DNA of 64,000 nucleotides, from positions 1 to 64,000 of the forward strand of contig OMWP01000004.1 of assembly GCA_900314795.1 (NCBI GenBank), written 5' to 3'. The translations under genes and the position numbers were made by a program. Below are positions 57,336 to 64,000 of this stretch, piece by piece (position 1 is the first letter of the stretch; the number at the start of each line of letters is the position of its first letter). This stretch comes from an uncultured Eubacteriales bacterium. GTDB lineage: Bacteria > Bacillota > Clostridia > Oscillospirales > Acutalibacteraceae. The notes below the pieces were generated by a model. It searched no databases. It was not told the DNA's origin and worked only from the letters and a program-made list of their open reading frames with translations.

Positions 57336-58679
57336 ATGACGGAAATAACACAAGAACTATTAGATGATCTGCGAGCGGGAAAATCCGAGGCATACGAACA
57401 ATTATATAACCAGTACTACGAGTCGGTCTATACGCTGACCTACGGCGTATTGCAGAACTATGACGACGCACAGGACGCTGTCCAGCAAACCTTTATCCAT
57501 GTGTTCCGAAAGCTGTCTACATTAAAGAACGACGGCAGCTTCTCTTCATGGCTGATGAGGATCGCGAACAACGAGGCGTTGATGATCCTGCGCAAGCGTA
57601 AGAAAACACCCGTTCCGGACGAGGATATCGATGTAAAGCTGTTAGAGCAGGAGGTCGATGAGCCGATGCTGCCCGCGACGATGGCGGAGCGGCGCGATAC
57701 CGCCGAGCAGCTGCGCCGTATGATCGAAAAGCTGCCCTATGAACAGCGCGAGACGCTGGTGCTGTATTATTATCATCAGCAAAAGATTACGGAGATCGCC
57801 GCGATCATGGATTGCAGTGAGAGCACGGCAAAATCCCGCCTGCGCTATGCGCGCGCCTCTGTCAAAAAAGAGGTCGAGCAATGGGAGAAGAAGAACGGCG
57901 AGAGATTCCGCGGCGTTGTCGCGGCGCCCTTCGGCAAGGTGTTTGTTGAGCTATTGCAAAAGGATGCGAAACAAAAGCGCCGCAGGGAGAGAACGTGGAA
58001 AGTGATCCTCCCGGCGATCTATACCACCTCGGGATCGGCAGGCTACGCGGCGGGCGTATTCACGACAGCGAGCTCCTCGCTGATCGTTAAGATCGCGGCA
58101 GGAATGGCGGCGTGTGTGATCGCAGCGACAGGGATCGCGGGTATCGTGTCAGGCGTAGAAAACGGCGAAGAAAAGAGCGGCAGCTTCTATGGCGGCTCCG
58201 AATCCGAAACGGCTGCCGATTCGGATTGGCGGAGAGATATCCTCGAGGAGGAAATGATAACGATTCGTGATGATCCGGAGGCGGTCGATTATCAACTGTC
58301 CGATATGGAACAGTTGATGATTCAATATATGTTAGAGTCATTAGCTACGAGGCATGATGAATATCAGTTGACACTTGATGTGCGGCTATGCCGTGCCGCG
58401 CGCTTATATGGTAAGGAAGCTGTATTCGATGAGGATATAGCTGGTCGAAAAAAACAAGCGTTAAATCAAGTCGGAATAGATAGCGTTAGTTCATATGCAT
58501 CTGATATTTTAGGCTTGGATCCTCGTTATGGTTTAGAAGATATACAAGGTATGCGAAGTATTGCCGGGATGTTTTTAACTAATGGAGCGTTTGGGAATAA
58601 TGCAACGATACATAAAGTAGCTTTCGGCATTGGTTATGATGAATCTCGACAAGTTTTTACACTTTTTTGTGAGAAATAA
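57336..58679 (+). CDS. ECF sigma factor fused to a membrane helix and CAP-like domain
   Basis: A 447-residue single protein. Residues 1-185 are a complete ECF sigma factor: region 2 (YNQYYESVYTLTYGVLQNYDDAQDAVQQTFIHVFRKL) and region 4 (LPYEQRETLVLYYYHQQKITEIAAIMDCSESTAKSRLRYARASVKKE). A single membrane helix follows at about 248-268. The exported C-terminal part (about 290-447) resembles a CAP/SCP domain (LTLDVRLCRAARLYGKEA and HKVAFGIGYDESRQVFTLF) but lacks the usual His/Glu pair. The usual layout keeps sigma and anti-sigma as separate proteins; the fusion would tie the sigma domain to the membrane until released, which is an inference. The last 420 bases are more AT-rich than the rest. GGGGGAAG precedes the ATG. 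Confidence 0.78.
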   Translation: MTEITQELLDDLRAGKSEAYEQLYNQYYESVYTLTYGVLQNYDDAQDAVQQTFIHVFRKLSTLKNDGSFSSWLMRIANNEALMILRKRKKTPVPDEDIDVKLLEQEVDEPMLPATMAERRDTAEQLRRMIEKLPYEQRETLVLYYYHQQKITEIAAIMDCSESTAKSRLRYARASVKKEVEQWEKKNGERFRGVVAAPFGKVFVELLQKDAKQKRRRERTWKVILPAIYTTSGSAGYAAGVFTTASSSLIVKIAAGMAACVIAATGIAGIVSGVENGEEKSGSFYGGSESETAADSDWRRDILEEEMITIRDDPEAVDYQLSDMEQLMIQYMLESLATRHDEYQLTLDVRLCRAARLYGKEAVFDEDIAGRKKQALNQVGIDSVSSYASDILGLDPRYGLEDIQGMRSIAGMFLTNGAFGNNATIHKVAFGIGYDESRQVFTLFCEK

Positions 58680-58779
58680 GATTTTTTAAATCCTTTTTGT
58701 TGTTTCGTGCATCTTTATTGGTGAGAACGGAAAAAGTTCTTCTTTCGCCAATTCAAGCAAAATTTCTAAGGAGGAAATC

Positions 58780-60444
58780 ATGAACAACAAAAAGAAAATC
58801 TTATCCGTGGTCTTAGCGCTGATGCTGGCGCTGAGTGCCGTTATTGCCGTGCCGTCCGGCGCTGCCGCCGCTCAGGTCGATCTTGCCGCGTCGAGGGACG
58901 CCGATCAGACCATCTATACCGATATTAACGGCAATCAATATGTCTGGGAGGAAGATCTGTCGGCAAAGCCTGAGATCGTTTCCGTGATCACAGAGGTTCA
59001 CAATGTCAACGGCGAGCTGGTGCTGCCCATATATCTTGTAAGCGATGATGGACGTGACGGCGGTGACCGATTTTACTTTGCCGAGGACGCATTCGCAACC
59101 GTTGATCCGAAGATCGCGATCACCTCGATCGACTTTACAAATATGGTAGATAGCATTGGCGTTGACCGCTTTATGGATCACATCGACCATTTTATGGAAG
59201 CGTGCCCCACATTACAGACGATCACCGTTAGTGACGGCGTATATGAGATAGAGGACGGCGTCGTCACCTTCACCGCTGATCCGGATGAAGCGACCCCGGA
59301 TGAGGCTACCCCGGATGAAACGGAGCCGTATATCGAGCTCAACGGCGGCAGACTCTATTATTCGGTTTATGGTGACAGCCGATTCTATTATACAAGAGCA
59401 GAGGGGCTCACCGGCGACGTCGTGATCCCCGATCATATCAACGGCAATCCCGTTGTTTATGAGAAACCCACACCGATTATCGAGGATCTCCCGGAGCTGA
59501 CCTCGTTGACGATACCCGCCGGAATACATTTTTATATTCAGAACTGCCCAAAGCTGAAAACGATTACATTCTTGGGTGAGCATCCTTCTGTCAACGGAGA
59601 ATATATAAAGAATTGCCCGAGCCTTGAGCGGATCGATACGCCCGAATGTGACGAGCTGCATTGCGAGAACGGTCTGCTCTATGACGGCAGCCGTCTGGTT
59701 CTTGCTATGGGCAAGAGCGGCGATTACACCATTCCGAACGATGTGACCGTGATCGAAGAATTTGCGTTTACTAATTGCCCCGAGCTGAGCAGCGTTACCG
59801 TACCTGCCTCTGTCACAGAGTGGGTCCATGCGTTTTCGGGACTGAGTAATCTGAAAAAAGCAACTGTGTGCGAGGGTGTATCTCAGATCGATTTTGGCGC
59901 GTTCGGCGGTTGCACCTCGCTTGAAAAGGTCAAGATCCCTGCTTCGGTAGAGAAAATCGGATATTGGGCGTTCAGGGACTGTGTCAATTTGAAGCATATC
60001 AACATCCCTTCCTCGGTGACCGAGGTGCTGGACGGCGCTTTTATGGACGCCGGTCTTTCACAAATTACGCTCCTTCCCGAAGTGACAACAATTAGTGACA
60101 ATGCTTTTGGAGATCCTTACTTTGATCGAGAGAAGAACAAGAACTTTACGATCAAGGGCATGAAAGACAGCGCTGCTGAGGAATACGCGACAAAATGGGG
60201 CTTTACATTCGTGACGTTATCCGGGGCAAGGCTCGGTGACGCGGACGGCGACGGTGTGCTTACCCCGCTTGACGCGACGCTGATCCAACGGTATGACATC
60301 AATATGGATACCGGCATTGAGGAAGACACCTTGATGTGTGCGGACATAGACGGAAACGGCGTACTCGATATCGTTGACTCAACATTGATCCAGCGTTATT
60401 TGGCGAATATCGCGATTCCTTACCCGGTCGGTCAGTTGTTCTGA
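58780..60444 (+). CDS. BspA-type leucine-rich-repeat protein with dockerin
   Basis: A 554-residue secreted protein. A signal peptide (KKKILSVVLALMLALSAVIAV) is followed by an unassigned N-terminal domain, a linker with three repeats of PDEAT (about 167-183), BspA-type LRR_5 repeats (YIPSSVTEVLDGAF and VEKIGYWAFRDCVNLKHINI) to about residue 465, and a C-terminal type I dockerin (LGDADGDGVLTPLDATLIQRYDI and CADIDGNGVLDIVDSTLIQRYLA). GGAGGAAA precedes the ATG. BspA-type repeats bind host or diet proteins in other gut bacteria. The dockerin implies attachment to a cohesin scaffold, and the second dockerin protein in the window is 44517-46238. Confidence 0.83.
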   Translation: MNNKKKILSVVLALMLALSAVIAVPSGAAAAQVDLAASRDADQTIYTDINGNQYVWEEDLSAKPEIVSVITEVHNVNGELVLPIYLVSDDGRDGGDRFYFAEDAFATVDPKIAITSIDFTNMVDSIGVDRFMDHIDHFMEACPTLQTITVSDGVYEIEDGVVTFTADPDEATPDEATPDETEPYIELNGGRLYYSVYGDSRFYYTRAEGLTGDVVIPDHINGNPVVYEKPTPIIEDLPELTSLTIPAGIHFYIQNCPKLKTITFLGEHPSVNGEYIKNCPSLERIDTPECDELHCENGLLYDGSRLVLAMGKSGDYTIPNDVTVIEEFAFTNCPELSSVTVPASVTEWVHAFSGLSNLKKATVCEGVSQIDFGAFGGCTSLEKVKIPASVEKIGYWAFRDCVNLKHINIPSSVTEVLDGAFMDAGLSQITLLPEVTTISDNAFGDPYFDREKNKNFTIKGMKDSAAEEYATKWGFTFVTLSGARLGDADGDGVLTPLDATLIQRYDINMDTGIEEDTLMCADIDGNGVLDIVDSTLIQRYLANIAIPYPVGQLF

Positions 60445-60855
60445 TCTGTCGGTAAAGGGAATGCGGTTTGTGCATTTTTTCCACGGAAGAGCCCTGTGCA
60501 AACAGGGTTCTTCCAACCATAAAGGAGTGTTTTCGCAAATCGATTACTATATCCTGTCGGTAAGGGCTGCGACTCAAAACGGCAAGGAAATGGTTTTTCA
60601 GGCTGCACTCGAATCGCAGCCCTCCACATATATTGCGCATGATCGTCATAGTATGATCGGACGATCTGCCGACCGACTGATGAACCATTCAGTGTTCCTT
60701 TCCTATATTAACTCCTCTGCGTTGCAGGGGAGTTTTTCTGTCTGTTGGTAGTTTGATCGGCGTCGGGATCGGATAACAAGAAAGCCCTGTGAAGAGCTCC
60801 TGATTCGCGGCGCTGCGTTTTCTTCTCATATTTGTTACGATTTTTATAAAAAAGG
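60445..60855. other. Hairpin-rich intergenic region
   Basis: No gene is supported here. It holds three inverted repeats: GGAAGAGCCCTGT/ACAGGGTTCTTCC (60484-60514), a larger hairpin AGGGCTGCGACTC/GAATCGCAGCCCT (60562-60623) with one wobble position, and the terminator at 60711-60737. A spurious 96-codon frame runs across them and is rejected. A small RNA or several terminators could account for the pattern. Confidence 0.5.
60711..60739 (+). terminator. Strong terminator upstream of malQ
   Basis: ACTCCTCTGC-GTT-GCAGGGGAGT with T5 directly after. It either ends the LRR-dockerin transcript or a short RNA from the hairpin-rich region. Confidence 0.8.
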
Positions 60856-60884
60856 TTGTAATTTATCTGTTCCTATGTTAAAAT
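60856..60884 (+). promoter_or_regulatory. malQ-glgP promoter
   Basis: TTGTAA, 17-base spacer, TAAAAT, about 118 bases before the malQ start. No catabolite-repression site is obvious. Confidence 0.6.
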
Positions 60885-61002
60885 ATTGAAGAATAGGGTC
60901 GGTAGCTATGCCTTTATCTGTGCAAGATAGACAATTTCGGCACAGAATCTTTGTAATCATAGCGACAATCCGATTAAATTTAATATGACAGGAGTTGAAA
61001 TT

Positions 61003-62493
61003 ATGGCAAGAGTTTCCGGTGTGCTCATGCCCATCACCTCTTTACCGTCGCCGTACGGAATCGGCACCATCGGTAAAGAAGCGCGACAGTTCGCGGACTT
61101 TTTGAAGGCCGCGGGACAGTCCGTCTGGCAGATCCTGCCCGTCGGACCCACCAGCTACGGAGACAGCCCCTACCAGAGCTTTTCCACTTATGCGGGCAAT
61201 CCTTACATGATCGATCTTGACACCCTTGTAAAAGAGGGTCTGTTGACCAAGGCGCAGATCGAGCAATTCTATTGGGGCAACAATGCGGAGGAGATCGACT
61301 ACGGCGCGATCTACTACAGCCGCTTTGAGGTGCTGAAGATCGCTTATGAAAAGTTCATGGAGGGCGATCGCAAGGCATTTAACTCCTTTAAGAGAAAGAA
61401 TTCCAAGTGGATCAAGGACTATGCGCTGTACATGGCGGTCAAAAAGTATTTCGGCAACAAGGCGTGGCCCGAGTGGGACGATGAAGCGATCCGCGTTCGT
61501 GAGGAAGCAGCCGTCACCCGCTATACCCGCAAGTTCCGTAAGGAGATCGACTTCTGGAAGTGGGTACAGTTTGAGTTCTATAAGCAGTGGGAGGATTTCC
61601 GCGCGTATGTCAACGGTCTGGGCATCAAGATCTTAGGCGATATGCCGATCTATGTCGCGATGGACTCCGCCGATACTTGGGCAAACCCCGAGGTATTCTG
61701 GCTGGATGAAAATCTGGATCCCGTATGCGTTGCCGGATGCCCGCCCGATTACTTCTCCGAGACGGGTCAGCTGTGGGGCAACCCGCTGTATGACTGGGAT
61801 TATCTCAAGGAGACAGGCTATGAATGGTGGATGGGTCGTATCGCCGCCGCCGACAAGCTCTTTGACATCACCCGTATCGACCATTTCCGCGCGTTCGATA
61901 CCTACTACGCGATCCCCTTCGGCGCAGAGAACGCGATCAACGGCGAATGGCGCAACGGCCCCGGCATTGATTTCTTCAACGTGATGCGTGAGAAGCTGGG
62001 CGATATCCAGATCGTCGCCGAGGATCTGGGCGAGCTGTTCGACAGCGTTACCGCGCTGCTCGAGGCGAGCGGTTATCCGGGCATGAAGGTACTGGAATTC
62101 GCGTTTGCGGATGACGACGAAAACGACTTCTTACCGCATAACTACACCCACAACTGTGTCGTCTATACCGGTACGCATGATAATGACACCGTCATGGGCT
62201 GGTACAGCCAGGCAGAAGGCTGGGAGAAAGAACATTGTAACAAATATCTCGGTATCCATCCGGGCGACGAAGTCAACTGGAAGTTCATTGAGGCGGCGTA
62301 CAAGAGTATTGCCGACTATGCGATCATCCAGATGCAGGATATCCTGGGGCTTGGCAGCGAGGCGCGTATCAACGTACCGTCTACGCTGGGCGGCAACTGG
62401 GAATGGCGCATGAAGGACGGCGCCGCCACCAAGGAAATTGCCGATAGATTATATCACTTATCTAAAACTTATTCACGTTTGGAGGAAAAGTAA
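61003..62493 (+). CDS. malQ: 4-alpha-glucanotransferase
   Basis: Glycoside hydrolase family 77 enzyme (amylomaltase/D-enzyme) that moves alpha-1,4-glucan segments between maltodextrins. The 496-residue protein starts ARVSGVLMPITSLPSPYGIGT, and shows the catalytic region with DITRIDHFRAFDTYYAIPFGA, IVAEDLGELFDSV (Glu) and YTGTHDNDTVMGWY (Asp). AGGAGTTGAAATT precedes the ATG at 61003. The glgP gene begins two bases after its stop, so the pair forms an operon for starch and maltodextrin use, fitting a ruminococcal starch degrader. Confidence 0.95.
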   Translation: MARVSGVLMPITSLPSPYGIGTIGKEARQFADFLKAAGQSVWQILPVGPTSYGDSPYQSFSTYAGNPYMIDLDTLVKEGLLTKAQIEQFYWGNNAEEIDYGAIYYSRFEVLKIAYEKFMEGDRKAFNSFKRKNSKWIKDYALYMAVKKYFGNKAWPEWDDEAIRVREEAAVTRYTRKFRKEIDFWKWVQFEFYKQWEDFRAYVNGLGIKILGDMPIYVAMDSADTWANPEVFWLDENLDPVCVAGCPPDYFSETGQLWGNPLYDWDYLKETGYEWWMGRIAAADKLFDITRIDHFRAFDTYYAIPFGAENAINGEWRNGPGIDFFNVMREKLGDIQIVAEDLGELFDSVTALLEASGYPGMKVLEFAFADDDENDFLPHNYTHNCVVYTGTHDNDTVMGWYSQAEGWEKEHCNKYLGIHPGDEVNWKFIEAAYKSIADYAIIQMQDILGLGSEARINVPSTLGGNWEWRMKDGAATKEIADRLYHLSKTYSRLEEK

Positions 62494-62494
62494 A

Positions 62495-64000
62495 ATGAGC
62501 ATTACTATGGAACAGATCACCGAACTGTCGAGAAGTGCGTTTTGTACACAGCCTAAGCATCTGACCACCCCGCAGCTCCATCTGGTAGTCGGTAAGGCAG
62601 TCATGGGCGAGATCGCTCAGAACTGGTCTCGCAGCAGAAAGAAGCATGCGGAAGGCCGCAGAGCCTACTACTTCTCCGCTGAGTTCCTGATGGGTAGAAT
62701 GATCTACAACAACCTGTACTGTGCCGGTATCCTCGACGAGGTCAAGAGCCTGTTGAAGAGCAAGGGCATTGACATCAACCGCTTTGAGGAGATCGAGGAC
62801 GCCGCTCTGGGTAACGGCGGACTGGGCAGACTGGCTGCTTGCTTCCTTGATTCCGCGGCGACACAGGAGGTTCCGCTTGACGGTTACGGTATCTTCTACC
62901 GTTACGGTCTGTTTAAGCAGCTCATCAAGGACGGCTATCAGGTAGAGGTCGCCGATGATTGGCTCAAGAATCCCGATCCCTGGTGCATCCGTCGTGATGA
63001 TCAGTCCCAGATCGTTAAATTTGCCGACAGCACCGTTGTTGCCGTTCCTTATGATATGGCGATCATCGGCTACGGCACCAAGAACGTCAACACCCTGCGC
63101 CTGTGGCAGGCGGAGCCTGTTGAGAGCTTTGACTTCCTCGCGTTCAACGACGGCCGCTATGACGACGCTGTCAAGAATAAGAACAACTGCGAGAACATCA
63201 GTAAGGTTCTGTATCCGAACGACAACAGCTATGAGGGTAAGATCCTGCGCTTAAAGCAGCAGTACTTCTTCTCCTCCGCTTCTCTGCAGGATATCATCCG
63301 CAGATATAAGAAGAAATACGATAACGACTTCTCTCACTTCGCGGAGATGACCACCATCCAGCTCAACGATACCCATCCGGTCGTATCCATCCCCGAGCTG
63401 ATCCGTCTGCTCCAGAATGAGGGCGTTGACTTTGACTATGCCTTCGATATCGCTCAAAAGACCTTCAATTACACCAACCACACCGTTATGGCTGAGGCAC
63501 TGGAGAAGTGGGATACCGGTCTGATGAAGATGATCATCCCCGATGTCTACGCTATCATCGAGCGCATCAACGAGCGTCAGTGGAACGACCTTAAGTATAA
63601 GGGCGTAGAAGAGCACAACATCAACGCGATGGGCATCATCCGCGACGGCAAGGTGCATATGGCAAGACTCGCCATGTATGTCTCCTCCTATGTCAACGGC
63701 GTTGCGTGGATCCACACCGAGATCCTCAAGAACGACGTTCTCAAGGAGTGGTACTGGGTCTATCCGGAGCGCTTCCAGAACAAGACCAACGGTATCACCC
63801 AGCGTCGCTGGCTCGGTCTGTGCAACCCCGAGCTCGCTTCCTTCATCACCGACCGCATCGGTTCCGGCTGGCTCAAGGATATGAGCAAGATGGATAAGCT
63901 CGACGCGTACATCAACCCCGATTCCGTCAAGGAATTCAACAAGATCAAATACGCGAAGAAGAAACAGCTCGCTGCCTATGTCAAGAAGATGGATGACAAG
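62495..64000 (+). CDS. glgP: Glycogen/alpha-glucan phosphorylase, 5' part, cut by the window end
   Basis: Phosphorolysis of alpha-1,4-glucan ends to glucose-1-phosphate (GT35). The window holds the first 502 residues without a stop; the normal length is about 750-830, so the PLP-binding Lys region lies outside. Visible features are EDAALGNGGLGRLAACFLDS, YGIFYRYGLFKQ, RLKQQYFFSSASLQDI, LNDTHPVVSIPELIRLL and HTVMAEALEKW. The ATG is preceded by GGAGGAAAAG, eight bases upstream. It follows malQ directly. Confidence 0.95.
   Translation, partial: MSITMEQITELSRSAFCTQPKHLTTPQLHLVVGKAVMGEIAQNWSRSRKKHAEGRRAYYFSAEFLMGRMIYNNLYCAGILDEVKSLLKSKGIDINRFEEIEDAALGNGGLGRLAACFLDSAATQEVPLDGYGIFYRYGLFKQLIKDGYQVEVADDWLKNPDPWCIRRDDQSQIVKFADSTVVAVPYDMAIIGYGTKNVNTLRLWQAEPVESFDFLAFNDGRYDDAVKNKNNCENISKVLYPNDNSYEGKILRLKQQYFFSSASLQDIIRRYKKKYDNDFSHFAEMTTIQLNDTHPVVSIPELIRLLQNEGVDFDYAFDIAQKTFNYTNHTVMAEALEKWDTGLMKMIIPDVYAIIERINERQWNDLKYKGVEEHNINAMGIIRDGKVHMARLAMYVSSYVNGVAWIHTEILKNDVLKEWYWVYPERFQNKTNGITQRRWLGLCNPELASFITDRIGSGWLKDMSKMDKLDAYINPDSVKEFNKIKYAKKKQLAAYVKKMDDK

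Noticed and set aside
60461-60751. A 96-codon plus-strand frame between the LRR-dockerin gene and malQ
   Set aside because: It runs through two hairpins and the terminator at 60711-60739, starts without a ribosome site close enough to the ATG and has no domain.

Overview
The window looks like chromosomal DNA of a Gram-positive, strictly anaerobic gut or rumen member of the Clostridia, most likely a Ruminococcus-like member of the Oscillospirales. Reasons: moderately GC-rich coding DNA with strong GGAGG ribosome sites, TTGACA/TATAAT-type promoters, a T-box leader, a SigH-like sigma factor, two secreted proteins with C-terminal type I dockerins, and a malQ-glgP operon for alpha-glucan use. The species cannot be named from the sequence alone. 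I saw no rRNA, tRNA, prophage, insertion sequence with transposase, or CRISPR array.

Region 1-17 kb is almost entirely minus strand housekeeping. From right to left it runs: a SigH-like sigma factor; a zinc-ribbon protein; DUF1858-trmK-nif3-membrane glycosyltransferase; trmB-lipoprotein-response regulator-histidine kinase; DUF1385-prmC; recA-recX-rimO-pgsA; and a T-box controlled cysE. Region 17-29.6 kb is mainly plus strand: comM-like ATPase, DUF3795, murA, a WalJ-like hydrolase, rlmH, rqcH, a Na/Pi transporter and trxA. Minus-strand genes in this stretch are a NapH-like ferredoxin, trxB and alkD. Between rlmH and rqcH lies a compact locus with the layout of a type I toxin-antitoxin system.

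Region 29.6-40 kb is minus strand: a DtxR/MntR regulator, a TetR-MMPL-YhgE-like export cluster, a DUF4956/VTC pair and a run of small lipoproteins and unknowns. Region 40.5-64 kb is mainly plus strand: citrate synthase, a DMT exporter and pyruvate kinase, then a secreted-protein island. The island holds an IdeS-like cysteine protease with dockerin, two long fibronectin-type-III-like repeat proteins (one ending in a C39-like peptidase), a YARHG lipoprotein, a sigma factor fused to a membrane-anchored CAP-like domain, and a BspA-type leucine-rich-repeat protein with dockerin. The window ends in malQ and a 5' part of glgP.

The intergenic spaces are rich in short palindromic elements of at least six families. 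Several have two or more copies here whose stems differ by compensatory base changes, which indicates selection on folded structure. The strongest are a two-hairpin element (7-112 and 56339-56455), a MITE-like element of about 160 bp (12288-12444 and 50715-50880) and an element with AT-rich arms and a GC-rich core (9109-9235 and 55357-55482).
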